The notes: generated by a model from the letters alone, not told the origin. Positions 25,623 through 34,222 are shown, numbered from the stretch's first letter. The stretch is DNA of 64,000 bases from Streptomyces rubrogriseus (GCF_027947575.1 NZ_CP116256.1:6138001-6202000), one strand, 5' to 3'. A program made the numbers and translations.

Positions 25623-26823
25623 CGGCGCCGGTCCCCTCCGGGCGGCCCGCGAAGGTGTACGGGAGCGGGGCGAAGCCGTTGAAGCCCCGGGTCGTGTAGC
25701 TGGTCGCGTAGGCGCCGCAGGACAGCACCCAGACCGGGTCGCCCGAGGCCAGCGCCGCGGGCACCGGGACCAGCCCCTCCTCGTGGGAGTAGGCGTCGTC
25801 GCTGTCGCAGGTGGGTCCGGCGACCACGGCCGGGACGTACGGGCCCTCGGGGTGGCCCGGGAAGACCAGCCGGTACTGCAGGGCGTCCATCTCGTACAGG
25901 CCGTTGAACTTGCCGCAGCTCAGGTAGAGCCAGTGCTGCCGCTCGCCGTCGGCCGCCCGGCGCTCGGTGAGGCGGGCGACGTGGGCGCGGATCGCGCCGT
26001 GGTCGGCGACGAGGTGCCGCCCGGGTTCGACGACGAAGTCCAGGTGGCCGCCGTGGATCCGGCGCAGCTCGTCCATGCCCTCCCGGATCACCGCGAAGAT
26101 CTTGTCCAGCGGTGGGTCGAGGGGGGCGCCGTGCCGGTCGCGGTAGCCGAGCGCGGGCAGGCCGCCGCCGAGGTTGACGTGGTCGACGCGGATGCCGCGC
26201 CGGCCGAGTGCGCGCAGCACGTCGCCCAGGTCGTCGACGGCGCCGTGCCAGGCCTCGCTCGTCATCTGCTGGGACCCGACGTGCACGGACAGGCCGGCCG
26301 GCACCAGCCCGGCGTCCCGGGCCGCCACCAGCACCCGGACGGCGTCGCCGGGCGGGCAGCCGAACTTGTTGCTCAGCCCCCACAGCGCGCCCGCCCCGCC
26401 GGTCGCCACCCGGCAGAACACCCGGGCGCCGGGGGCGTGGGCGGCGAGGGCGGCGACGTCCTGGAGGCTGTCGGTGGCGAAGGTGCGCACGCCGAGCCGG
26501 TGGGCCTCGGCGATGTTCCGGTCGGACTTGACGGTGTTGCCGTAGTGCACGCGCCCGGCCGGCACCCCGGCCCGCAGCGCCTGCTCGACCTCGCCGGGGC
26601 TCGCCGCGTCGGCACCGGCGCCCCGGCCGGCCAGGGCGGCGAGGACCTCGTCGACCGGGCAGGCCTTCATCGCGAACCGCACCTGTACGCCGGGCAGTTC
26701 CTCGAGCAGCGTGTCGTGGCGCCGCTCGATGCCGGCCAGGTCGTACACGAGCCGGTCCTCGGTGGCGGCGGCGAGCGCGGCGGCCAGGGGTTCGCCGAGG
26801 TCCGCGGCCGTCAGGGGGCTCAC
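25615..26823 (-). CDS. Fold-III PLP-dependent decarboxylase (ornithine/DAP decarboxylase-like)
   Basis: A 402-residue enzyme. The PLP lysine is Lys53 in FAMKAC; the His181 region (SVHVGSQ) stacks on the cofactor. GGGLP (219-223) and EPGR (266-269) hold the phosphate; Cys339-Asp340 in GPTCDSDD is the catalytic cysteine from the partner subunit. The GPTCDS form and short length favour ornithine/lysine-type decarboxylases over LysA, but the substrate cannot be read off. GTG 26823 overlaps the previous stop (GTGA). It would give a diamine or similar amine for the neighbouring GNAT enzyme. Confidence 0.88.
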   Translation of the reverse strand: MSPLTAADLGEPLAAALAAATEDRLVYDLAGIERRHDTLLEELPGVQVRFAMKACPVDEVLAALAGRGAGADAASPGEVEQALRAGVPAGRVHYGNTVKSDRNIAEAHRLGVRTFATDSLQDVAALAAHAPGARVFCRVATGGAGALWGLSNKFGCPPGDAVRVLVAARDAGLVPAGLSVHVGSQQMTSEAWHGAVDDLGDVLRALGRRGIRVDHVNLGGGLPALGYRDRHGAPLDPPLDKIFAVIREGMDELRRIHGGHLDFVVEPGRHLVADHGAIRAHVARLTERRAADGERQHWLYLSCGKFNGLYEMDALQYRLVFPGHPEGPYVPAVVAGPTCDSDDAYSHEEGLVPVPAALASGDPVWVLSCGAYATSYTTRGFNGFAPLPYTFAGRPEGTGADD

Positions 26824-28148
26824 CGCTGCTGCCCCTCGGGCAGGCGGACCGGGGTGGTCCTGGCCGCGGCCACCATGGACTCCCACGCCTCCGTCAGCAG
26901 TGCGAAGTCGGCCATGTCGCCGCGTGCCTCGTCCAGGAGGCGGGCGCGTCGCCCGGCCAGCAGGTCGGCGAAGTCGGCGTATCTGCCGCCGAGCCTTCGG
27001 TAAGCGGCGTCCAGGGCGTCGAGCCGGCGGACGTTCTCCGCGGTGTCGAGGCCGGTGCTCTCGCGGGCCAGGGCGGCGACGGTGTCGGGGCGGACCCGGC
27101 CGTGCTCGTCCAGCAGGGCGTCGCCCGCCTCGGCCATGCGGTCGTAGACGTGGTGGAAGTAGAGCATCGACAGCAGGAACTTGGCGAAGCGGGTCTGGTA
27201 GGCGAGGAAGCCGGGTCCCGTCCGGCGTTCACCGGTGTAGTAGTTGACGATGTTCCGGTTGTGCAGCACGCCCGGCAGCCGCGCGTCGTGCACGAGGTGG
27301 ATGAGGAAGTAGTCGCTGCCGATGGTGTCCCGGGCGGGCGGCAGCGGCACGCGTTCGCTGACCGTCGGGCCGTGGAAGGCGATGTTGCACATGTCCACGC
27401 GCATCGGGTCGACCACCGTCAGCAGCGAGTGGTCCGCCGTGAAGGGTTCGGTGCCCGCGCCGGTGAAGGACTCCTCGACCAGGGCGCGCTTCTGCTCGGC
27501 GGACCAGTCCTCGGGCGCCCACAGGGAGACGACGTCGTGGTAGACGTCGGGGTCGGTGTCCCGTATCTGCGCGATGTCGACGGAGAGTTCACCCACGAAG
27601 GAGCTGCCGACCATGGCGACCCGCCGCTCCCGGAGGTGGTCCGGGAGGGCGACCGGCTCGGTGACGCCGGCCGCGGCGTCGGCGGCGCGTTGGCCCAGCG
27701 ACAGCAGTTCGTGGTGGACGGGGTAGACGGTACGGCCGTCCACGCTCTGGTAGCGGCTGTCGGAGTCCCTGCGGTGGACGGACTCGCAGCCGAGCGCGGC
27801 CGCGATCAGGAACGCGCGGTTGGTGCAGGCGCCGTAGGACAGCCCGTCGGGGAGCATCAGGTCGAGGAGCAGTTCGGGCTTGGCGCTCCCGGAGCGTGCC
27901 GCCACCCGGGTCAGGAAGTCGCGCTGGGCCGCCTCGTCGAGGTGGTGCGCGGTGATCCGGGGGTGGGCCGGCAGGCGCCGTAACGCGGCGGCGTGGGCGG
28001 CGCGTTCCGCGGGCGGGCAGGAGTCGAGGACCAGCAGATGGACATCGATGTCGAAGTGGTCGGCGGCGTAGGCGGCTTCCTCGCCCAGGGCCGCGACGGT
28101 GTCCGGGCAGTGCCGGTTGGTGGGCAGGGTCAGGCAGATGCCGCGCAT
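26820..28148 (-). CDS. DUF6271-like protein, glycosyltransferase-A-like, with a TTA codon
   Basis: A 442-residue protein that I recall as DUF6271 (label not verified). The first 140 residues look like a GT-A nucleotide-sugar or nucleotidyl fold: GICLTLPTNR start, a strand HLLVLDS, and a DxD motif Asp128-Ser-Asp130 in VHRRDSDSRY. The rest, with FHGPTVSERVPLPP and IGSDYFLIHLV, matches no family I know. Codon 56 is TTA (27981-27983), read by the developmentally controlled bldA tRNA. It overlaps the dioxygenase gene by 19 bases and the decarboxylase gene by four, and probably acts on the same product. Confidence 0.75.
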   Translation of the reverse strand: MRGICLTLPTNRHCPDTVAALGEEAAYAADHFDIDVHLLVLDSCPPAERAAHAAALRRLPAHPRITAHHLDEAAQRDFLTRVAARSGSAKPELLLDLMLPDGLSYGACTNRAFLIAAALGCESVHRRDSDSRYQSVDGRTVYPVHHELLSLGQRAADAAAGVTEPVALPDHLRERRVAMVGSSFVGELSVDIAQIRDTDPDVYHDVVSLWAPEDWSAEQKRALVEESFTGAGTEPFTADHSLLTVVDPMRVDMCNIAFHGPTVSERVPLPPARDTIGSDYFLIHLVHDARLPGVLHNRNIVNYYTGERRTGPGFLAYQTRFAKFLLSMLYFHHVYDRMAEAGDALLDEHGRVRPDTVAALARESTGLDTAENVRRLDALDAAYRRLGGRYADFADLLAGRRARLLDEARGDMADFALLTEAWESMVAAARTTPVRLPEGQQR

Positions 28149-29224
28149 GCGCCGTCCCCGGTGGCCTCGTTCCGGTCGCTGTTCTGGTCGCCGCTCTCGG
28201 CGCCGGCGTCCGCGTGCCAGGACTTCAGGCCGAGCAGCCTGGCGCCGAGGTCGGTCAGTTCGGCGGGGCCGTAGCGCTCGGACTCGTGCCGGTGGGCGTC
28301 GCCGAGGAGGGTGACGTTCCAGTCGGGGGTGGCGAGGGTGCGCCAGGAGTCGATCCGGGAGTCGCGCAGGGTGCGGTGGGACTCCAGCGCGGGCATCATC
28401 GACAGGTACTGCACGGCGCGCACGCCCTCGCCGGAGACGTTCGGGGCGACGCCGTGGGCCAGCAGGCCGTTCCAGATCAGCAGGTCGCCTGCTTCCAGGT
28501 CGGGCCGTACGACGGGCATGTCCTCGCGGTCGATCGCGGGCCTGATCGGGTCGCGGCCGTCGGGCTGGAGGGCCTTCCAGCGGTCGAAGCGGCGGAACAG
28601 CTCGGGGCAGCACTGGAAGCCGCCGTGGTCGGGCTTGGTGTCGTTGAGCGCGATGATGCCCTGGACGCGCTGCGGCAGGACGCCGAGCGTGGTGTCCACG
28701 TCCCAGTGCAGGTCGATGTCGAAGCCGCGGTCCGGCTTGTTGATCAGGGCGCGGTCGCGGTTGCCCGTGTTGGGCGGGTTGAGGTTGAGCCGGTCCAGGG
28801 TGACCCACAGCTCCTCGCAGTCCCACACGTCGACGAAGGCGTCGTAGACGCGCTGCGTCTGGCGGCTGTCCCAGATGAGCTGGTGGTGGTAGGCCTCGAC
28901 GAAGCCGTAGATGTGCAGCTCCCGGTCGAGGTCGGAGCGGTACTCGCGGTCCTGGTACCAGGTGTCGGGGCGTTCGGGGTCGAGGCCCTGGAACTCCCAG
29001 GCGAAGTCGAGCAGTCGGCGCGCGGAGTCGGCGGGTATCGCCTCCTTCACGACGACGTAGCCGTACGTCTGCCAGTGGGCGAAGTCCTCCTCGGACAGCA
29101 CCCGCAGCGGACGGGTCTTGTCGAGGTCGCGCAGCTGGGTGCGGGCCAGGTAGGTGTCGGCGTCCGCGCTGAAGTAGGGCAGGTCCGACGGGGCTCGGTG
29201 GAGGTAGGAATCGGGCGTCGCCAT
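28130..29224 (-). CDS. Phytanoyl-CoA-dioxygenase-family Fe(II)/2-oxoglutarate enzyme
   Basis: A 364-residue oxygenase and first gene of a five-gene operon. The iron triad is His173, Asp175 (DLHWD) and His257 (LLAHGVAPN), with Arg269 as the likely 2-oxoglutarate contact. The family hydroxylates small molecules, often amino-acid or natural-product intermediates. ATG 29224 has GGAG eight bases upstream; a longer frame to 29263 is unsupported. Downstream genes overlap or nearly abut, ending with an MFS exporter. The substrate is unknown. Confidence 0.88.
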   Translation of the reverse strand: MATPDSYLHRAPSDLPYFSADADTYLARTQLRDLDKTRPLRVLSEEDFAHWQTYGYVVVKEAIPADSARRLLDFAWEFQGLDPERPDTWYQDREYRSDLDRELHIYGFVEAYHHQLIWDSRQTQRVYDAFVDVWDCEELWVTLDRLNLNPPNTGNRDRALINKPDRGFDIDLHWDVDTTLGVLPQRVQGIIALNDTKPDHGGFQCCPELFRRFDRWKALQPDGRDPIRPAIDREDMPVVRPDLEAGDLLIWNGLLAHGVAPNVSGEGVRAVQYLSMMPALESHRTLRDSRIDSWRTLATPDWNVTLLGDAHRHESERYGPAELTDLGARLLGLKSWHADAGAESGDQNSDRNEATGDGACAASA

Positions 29225-29465
29225 GTGGTGCTCCAGATCCTCGCCGTCGCCCCGTGCGGGCAACGGCGGTGTGCACGACGGTGGTCGGGCCGTCGCACAT
29301 GAGGTCGGGTGGTGGCAGCGGGCCCGCTCGCGGCACGGGGCGGGAGCGGGGCGAGGTCCGGGGTGGTCGTCACGGAAGTCGTCGTACGGAAGTCGTCGCC
29401 GCGGCGGCGGACTTCGCGGTCCGGTCGCGGCAGGTGCCCGGCGCGGAAACTGACGTCACATCCGT

Positions 29466-29562
29466 CCCTCGCCGAACTTGCGCCTCACAATGGACTAGAC
29501 CAAGGCGGGGTGTCAACACCCCTCCCGACTAGGCGAGTTGTTACTTCCGAGTTCGGCGAGGG
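29466..29562. repeat. 13-bp inverted repeat with 71-base spacer
   Basis: CCCTCGCCGAACT at 29466-29478 and its exact reverse complement at 29550-29562 flank the first DasR-like site. Too far apart for a simple hairpin terminator; two half-sites for a looping or dimeric regulator is one reading. Confidence 0.6.
29489..29504. promoter_or_regulatory. DasR-like operator (dre) 1
   Basis: TGGACTAGACCA core, one mismatch from the dre core TGGTCTAGACCA. DasR is the GntR-type repressor of GlcNAc use in Streptomyces. It lies 265 bases upstream of the PhyH start and 137 bases upstream of the GH3 start. Confidence 0.6.
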
Positions 29563-29601
29563 GCACTCTTGACACGCCTGGTTAACCTGAACGCGCACCT
29601 C

Positions 29602-29617
29602 CTTGGTCTATACCAAG
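29602..29617. promoter_or_regulatory. DasR-like operator (dre) 2
   Basis: CTTGGTCTATACCAAG, a near-perfect palindrome with one change from the dre consensus. It lies 24 bases before the GH3 start, a position suited to repression. Confidence 0.8.
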
Positions 29618-29640
29618 AATCCACCCGAAAGGCGCGGCCG

Positions 29641-31161
29641 ATGTCCTCCAGCAAGCACAGCAGCGAGTTGCGTCGGCTCGCGCTCTCCGTTCTGCAGCCG
29701 GGTTTCGTGGGCACCGAGGCCCCCGACTGGATCCTGCGCGACATCGGCGACGGACTGGCCTCCGTCGTGCTCTTCTCCCGCAACATCGTCTCCACCGAGC
29801 AGGTCGCCCGGCTGACCGCGCGACTGCGCGCCGAGAACCCCGACCTGATCGTCGCGATCGACGAGGAGGCGGGCGACGTCACCCGCATCGAGTCCGCCAC
29901 CGGGTCGTCCCGGCCGGGCAACCTCGCCCTCGGCACCGTCGACGACCCGGCGCTGACCGAGGCGGTCGCCGCCGACCTCGGCCGGCAGCTGCGCACCGCC
30001 GGGGTGAGCCTCGACTACGCGCCGAGCGCGGACGTCAACTCCAACCCGGACAACCCGATCATCGGCGTACGCTCCTTCGGTTCGGACCCCGAGGTGGTCG
30101 CGCGCCACACCACCGCGTGGATCCGCGGCCTCCAGTCGTCCGGCGTCGCCGCCTGCGCCAAGCACTTCCCCGGCCACGGGGACGTCGCCGTCGACTCCCA
30201 CCACGACCTGCCCGCCTACCCGGCCGGCCGGGACGAGATCGCCGCCCAGGCGCTGCCCCCGTTCCGGGCCGCCCTCGCGGCCGGCGTGCGCGCGGTCATG
30301 AGCGGCCACCTGCTGGTGCCCGCCTACGACCCCGACCTGCCGGCCACGCTGAGCCGGCGGATCCTGCACGGCCTGCTCCGCGAGGAGCTGGGCTTCGACG
30401 GCCTGGTCGTCAGCGACGCCATCGAGATGGGCGCCGTCACCCGCCGCTACGGCATCGACGGCGCCACCGTGAAGGCCGTCGCCGCCGGGGTGGACGCCGT
30501 CTGCGTGGGCGGCGAGAGCGCCGAGGAGGCCACCGTCGCGCTCCTGGTCAAGGCGCTGACCGCCGCGGTGACCGGCGGGGAGCTGGCCGAGGAGCGGCTG
30601 GCCGAAGCGGCGGGCCGGGTACGGGAGTTCGCCCGCTGGTCGGCCGGGCTGCGGGCGTCCGGCGCCGCCGGGGAGGCCGCCGGGGACGGCATCGGCCACG
30701 TCGCCGCCCGCCGGGCCGTACGGCTCACCGGTGCCGCGCGGGCCGCCCTGCCGCTGACCGCCGCGCCGCACGTGGTCGAGCTGGCCCCGGTGACCAACAT
30801 GGCCATCGGCAAGGAGACCCCGTGGGGCGTGGCCGAACCGCTGCGGGAGCGCCTGCCGGGTACGACCTCCGTGCGGGTGCGCGGGCAGGAGCTGGAGGAG
30901 GGGACGGTGGCGCTGGAGAGCTGCGCCCTCGAACCGGCCGTGGGGCGCCCCCTGGTGATCGTCGCCCGCGACGCGGCCCGGCACGCGTGGATGAGCCGCG
31001 CCGTGACCGGCCTGACCGCCGCCCGCCCGGACGCGATCGTGGTGGAGATGGGCCTGCCGGGCGCCGGCCCCGCCGCGGCGGCGCAGATCTTCACCCACGG
31101 CGCGAGCGCGGCCTCGGGTGTCGCCGCGGCGGAGGCCCTGACTCAGGCATCGGTGCTCTGA
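29641..31161 (+). CDS. GH3 beta-N-acetylglucosaminidase-like hydrolase
   Basis: A 506-residue glycoside hydrolase family 3 protein. The NagZ-type motif CAKHFPGHGDVAVDSHHDLP (around residues 172-190) supplies the loop His/Asp acid-base pair; the nucleophile Asp is in VVSDAIEMGAV (about 259). The first 340 residues are the catalytic barrel, and the C-terminal 160 form an extra alpha/beta domain as in two-domain NagZ. No signal peptide is seen, so it is cytoplasmic and would recycle GlcNAc from chitin or peptidoglycan fragments. The two dre sites upstream support that. ATG 29641 has GAAAGG eight bases upstream. Confidence 0.9.
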   Translation: MSSSKHSSELRRLALSVLQPGFVGTEAPDWILRDIGDGLASVVLFSRNIVSTEQVARLTARLRAENPDLIVAIDEEAGDVTRIESATGSSRPGNLALGTVDDPALTEAVAADLGRQLRTAGVSLDYAPSADVNSNPDNPIIGVRSFGSDPEVVARHTTAWIRGLQSSGVAACAKHFPGHGDVAVDSHHDLPAYPAGRDEIAAQALPPFRAALAAGVRAVMSGHLLVPAYDPDLPATLSRRILHGLLREELGFDGLVVSDAIEMGAVTRRYGIDGATVKAVAAGVDAVCVGGESAEEATVALLVKALTAAVTGGELAEERLAEAAGRVREFARWSAGLRASGAAGEAAGDGIGHVAARRAVRLTGAARAALPLTAAPHVVELAPVTNMAIGKETPWGVAEPLRERLPGTTSVRVRGQELEEGTVALESCALEPAVGRPLVIVARDAARHAWMSRAVTGLTAARPDAIVVEMGLPGAGPAAAAQIFTHGASAASGVAAAEALTQASVL

Positions 31162-31189
31162 GCCGGAGCCCCTCCCCGGGCGGGTGCCC

Positions 31190-32257
31190 TCAGCGGGTGG
31201 TCTGCGTGTGGACGTACTCCACGAGGTGGGTCAGCGCGTCCGGGTCGGTGGTCGGCAGGACGCCGTGGCCGAGGTTGAAGACGTGGCCCTCCAGGCCCGC
31301 CGCCGCGTCCAGGACCTCGCGGGTCTTGGTCTCGACCGCCTCCCGCCCGGCGAAGAGGACGGCCGGGTCCAGGTTGCCCTGGAGCGCCTTGCCCGGGCCG
31401 ACGCGGCGGGCCGCCTCGTCCAGCGGGACGCGCCAGTCGACGCCGACGACGTCCGCGCCGGCCTCGCCGAGCAGGCCCAGCAGCTCGCCGGTGCCGACAC
31501 CGAAGTGGATGCGCGGCACGCCGTACCCGGAGACGGCCTCGAAGACCTTGCGGGAGGCGGGCAGCACCGAACGGCGGTAGTCCGTGGGGGAGAGCGCGCC
31601 GACCCAGGAGTCGAAGAGCTGGACGGCGCTCGCGCCCGCTTCGATCTGCACCTTCAGGAAGGCGGCCGTGATGCCGGCGAGCCGGTCCAGGAGGTCGGCC
31701 CACAGCTGCGGGTCGCCGTACATGAGGGCCTTGGTGTGCTCGTGGTTGCGGGACGGGCCGCCCTCCACGAGGTAGCTGGCGAGGGTGAACGGCGCGCCCG
31801 CGAAGCCGATCAGCGGGGTGGCGCCCAGCTCGCGGGTGAGCAGGCCGAAGGCCTCCGTGACGTAGGCGACGTCCTCGGGGGTGAGGTCGCGCAGCCGCGC
31901 CAGGTCCGCGCGGGTGCGGATCGGGTCGGCGATGACCGGGCCGACGCCGGGCTTGATGTCGAGGTCGATGCCGATGGCCTTGAGCGGGACCACGATGTCG
32001 CTGAAGTAGACCGCCGCGTCCACCCCGTGCCGGCGCACCGGCTGGAGGGTGATCTCGGCGACCAGTTCCGGCCGCATGCAGGACTCGAGCATCGGGATGC
32101 CCTCGCGCACCTTCAGGTACTCCGGCAGCGAGCGCCCGGCCTGCCGCATGAACCACACCGGGGTGTGCGGCACCGGCTCACGCCTGCACGCCTTGAGGAA
32201 CGCGGAGTCGTACGTGGCGGTCGGCGGCTGGCCCGCGGGGCTCTGGTTGGCACTCAC
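31190..32257 (-). CDS. hemE: Uroporphyrinogen decarboxylase
   Basis: A 355-residue heme-pathway enzyme turning uroporphyrinogen III into coproporphyrinogen III. The signatures [16 protein letters not shown] (about residues 32-47) and [17 protein letters not shown] are diagnostic; Asp in VYFSDI is the catalytic position. GTG 32257 gives MSANQSP. It is convergent with the GH3 gene (28-base gap) and is not in an operon with hemY-hemQ, though all three belong to the coproporphyrin-dependent branch. Confidence 0.97.
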   Translation of the reverse strand: MSANQSPAGQPPTATYDSAFLKACRREPVPHTPVWFMRQAGRSLPEYLKVREGIPMLESCMRPELVAEITLQPVRRHGVDAAVYFSDIVVPLKAIGIDLDIKPGVGPVIADPIRTRADLARLRDLTPEDVAYVTEAFGLLTRELGATPLIGFAGAPFTLASYLVEGGPSRNHEHTKALMYGDPQLWADLLDRLAGITAAFLKVQIEAGASAVQLFDSWVGALSPTDYRRSVLPASRKVFEAVSGYGVPRIHFGVGTGELLGLLGEAGADVVGVDWRVPLDEAARRVGPGKALQGNLDPAVLFAGREAVETKTREVLDAAAGLEGHVFNLGHGVLPTTDPDALTHLVEYVHTQTTR

Positions 32258-32395
32258 ACCGGCAAGTCTCGCATGCCCCCGGAACGGCACCGGACCACGG
32301 GTGGGGCGGCTCCCGCGTGCCCCCGCGGGGCCGCGTGATCCGGACATCGCGTCCGCCCGCGGGTGTCCCTCCCTGCGCCGGGCCGCCGTTCCGCT

Positions 32396-32401
32396 TAATG
32401 T
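32396..32401 (+). promoter_or_regulatory. Candidate -10 (TAATGT), leaderless start of DUF3000 gene
   Basis: TAnnnT ending eight bases before ATG 32409, no ribosome site. Confidence 0.5.
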
Positions 32402-32408
32402 TCCCCGC

Positions 32409-33125
32409 ATGGCTGCGGCTCAGGGACGACTGTCGGACGGCGCTGGCGGAATGGACGAGGCGAAGGGGACCGAGGAAGAGGCCCGGCACAAGGGGGGCCA
32501 CAACGGAAGCAACGGAAGCGGCGGGGGCAACGGGAGTACCGTGCCGCCGCCCTTCGCGGCCGCCGTGGAGGCGCTGCGGACCGCGCGGCTGCGGCCGCAG
32601 ATCGAGGTGGAGGCGACCCCCGCCCCGAAACGGCTCGCCCCGCACGCCTACGCCCTCGAGGCCGCGGTCGTGGACGGGGACGACGACCTGGCGGACGGGC
32701 GGCTGGTGCTGCTGCACGACCCGGCCGGGCACGACGCCTGGCACGGGACCTTCCGGCTGGTGACGCTGGTGCGGGCGGAGCTGGAACCGGAGATGGCGGC
32801 GGATCCGCTGCTGCCGGACGTGTGCTGGTCCTGGCTGACCGGCGCGCTCCAGGCCCGCGGGCTGACGTACGGGGAGCCCAGCGGCACGGTCACGCGTGCG
32901 AGTTCCCACTATTTCGGAGGGCTCTCGGCGCGCCCGTCCGCCTCGCAGATCGAGATCCGGGCGTCCTGGACGCCGCGCGAGGGTCTCGGCGGCGTCCCGG
33001 ACACCGCGGCGCACCTCTCCTCGTGGTGCGACCTGCTGGCCCAGGTCGCGGGTCTGCCGCCGGCGGCGCCGGGCGACGCCTCGGTCGTGACGCTGCCGCA
33101 GCGGCGCGGCCCGCAGTCGCGCTGA
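32409..33125 (+). CDS. DUF3000-family protein
   Basis: A 238-residue actinobacterial protein of unknown function. A low-complexity Gly/Ser/Asn/His-rich head (about 1-45) precedes the conserved domain: [48 protein letters not shown] and [11 protein letters not shown]3000 genes commonly sit next to the RNase D-like gene in Actinobacteria, as here with one regulator gene between. A long hairpin follows the stop. Confidence 0.88.
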   Translation: MAAAQGRLSDGAGGMDEAKGTEEEARHKGGHNGSNGSGGGNGSTVPPPFAAAVEALRTARLRPQIEVEATPAPKRLAPHAYALEAAVVDGDDDLADGRLVLLHDPAGHDAWHGTFRLVTLVRAELEPEMAADPLLPDVCWSWLTGALQARGLTYGEPSGTVTRASSHYFGGLSARPSASQIEIRASWTPREGLGGVPDTAAHLSSWCDLLAQVAGLPPAAPGDASVVTLPQRRGPQSR

Positions 33126-33180
33126 CCCGTCACCAGCCGTCGTTCATCGTTCCGGGCAGGGGGTCCGCATGCCCGGAGGA

Positions 33181-33239
33181 GGTTCCGTCACTTTGTCGAC
33201 ACGGCCACTTTCGGCCTCGTATCGACAAAGTGCGGAACC
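33181..33239 (+). terminator. Long imperfect hairpin after the DUF3000 gene
   Basis: Arms 33181-33199 and 33222-33239 pair over 18 bases with one bulged T (GGTTCCG-CACTTTGTCGA type). The loop holds a second small stem GGCC/GGCC. Less GC-rich than the other terminators here, so it may also be a binding site or part of the regulator's leader. Confidence 0.55.
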
Positions 33240-33329
33240 GTTCGATCTTCGAATGATCGACAGCGTGTCCGAATTGCTCGGATTGTTACTCACCAGATCG
33301 TGATCATTCTCTAAAGGAGGACGCGTTCG

Positions 33330-33377
33330 GTGCCGAAGACGACTGTGACCTTGAAAGCACGGTTCGTCCCGGCTTAA
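33330..33377 (+). CDS. Candidate 15-residue leader peptide
   Basis: A GTG-to-TAA reading frame encodes MPKTTVTLKARFVPA. It is preceded by AAAGGAGG (33313-33320), one of the best ribosome sites in the window, nine bases from the GTG. It ends 41 bases before the response-regulator start. The peptide is basic and unlike known attenuator peptides. It may regulate translation of the next gene or be a real small protein. Confidence 0.5.
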   Translation: MPKTTVTLKARFVPA

Positions 33378-33418
33378 ACCCCATGAGCCGGCCCCGTCCC
33401 CGCACCCCAGGAGGCCTG

Positions 33419-34081
33419 GTGTCCGTTCTCCTCGAGCAGCCTGCAAGCCTGGTCGCCTACCGCCCGAACAAGCCGACCGCCATGGTGGTCGTGGCCGACC
33501 CGCGCGTCCGTTCCACCGTCACCCGCCATCTGTGGGCGCTCGGTGTGCGCGACGTGATCGAGGCCTCGTCCGTCGCGGAGGCTCGTCCCCGCATCGGCAA
33601 CCCCCGCGACATCTGCGTCGCGGACGTCCACCTCCCCGACGGCTCGGGCCTGACCCTGCTGTCGGAGACCCGTGCCGCGGGCTGGCCCAACGGGCTCGCC
33701 CTGTCCGCCGCCGACGACATCGGCGCCGTGCGCAACGCCCTGGCCGGCGGCGTCAAGGGCTACGTCGTCACCGGCACCCGTACCAACGTCGGGCTCCCCA
33801 CCCGGCCGGGCGCCGCCCCCATCGGCGCGGCCGCCGCCCGTCTGCACCGCCGCCCCCCGGGCGCCCCGAGCCACCCGGGCGGCTACCGCGAGCTCTCCGG
33901 CCGCGAGGTCGAGGTGCTGCGGCTGGTCGCGGAGGGCCAGTCGAACAAGGCGATCGGCGTCTCGATGGGCCTGTCCGCCCTGACCGTCAAGAGCCACCTG
34001 GCCCGCATCGCCCGCAAGCTCGGCACGGGCGACCGCGCCGGGATGGTCGCGGTGGCCCTGCGCACGGGCATCATCCACTGA
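33419..34081 (+). CDS. Orphan LuxR/NarL-type response regulator
   Basis: A 220-residue transcription factor. The receiver domain (about 20-115) has the phosphoacceptor position Asp69 in CVADVHLPDG, a Ser in ALSAAD and Lys in GVKGYVV, but the usual N-terminal acidic pair is reduced to AlaAsp (26-27), so phosphorylation may be altered. A flexible Pro/Ala linker leads to a LuxR helix-turn-helix (YRELSGREVEVLRLVAEGQSNKAI.., about 155-215). No kinase gene is nearby. GTG 33419 has AGGAGG five bases upstream; ATG 33383 is less likely. Confidence 0.9.
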   Translation: MSVLLEQPASLVAYRPNKPTAMVVVADPRVRSTVTRHLWALGVRDVIEASSVAEARPRIGNPRDICVADVHLPDGSGLTLLSETRAAGWPNGLALSAADDIGAVRNALAGGVKGYVVTGTRTNVGLPTRPGAAPIGAAAARLHRRPPGAPSHPGGYRELSGREVEVLRLVAEGQSNKAIGVSMGLSALTVKSHLARIARKLGTGDRAGMVAVALRTGIIH

Positions 34082-34222
34082 CCGCCCCGATCCCCGATTC
34101 CCCCGATCTCCATTCCCCGCTCCCCGGTCCCCCGCTCCCCCGCACTCCACTCCCGCTCCCCACTCCCCCGACAACGCCCCGTGAAGCCGGTCTTTCACTG
34201 ACCTGACTGGTTTACGACCCCC

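Larger units (their letters stand above)
29225..29640. other. 416-base divergent regulatory region
   Basis: No gene is seen. It separates the PhyH operon from the GH3 gene and is much less GC-rich near 29460-29620. It contains two DasR-like operators, a 13-bp inverted repeat with arms 71 bases apart (29466-29478 and 29550-29562), a TTGACA at 29569-29574, and a short repeated CGGAAGTCGTCG near 29370-29400. Confidence 0.7.

Noticed and set aside
28149..29336. N-terminal extension of the DUF6271-like frame to 838 codons
   Set aside because: The added part lies within the PhyH gene in another frame and is Arg/Pro-rich; ATG 28148 begins the ordered sequence.
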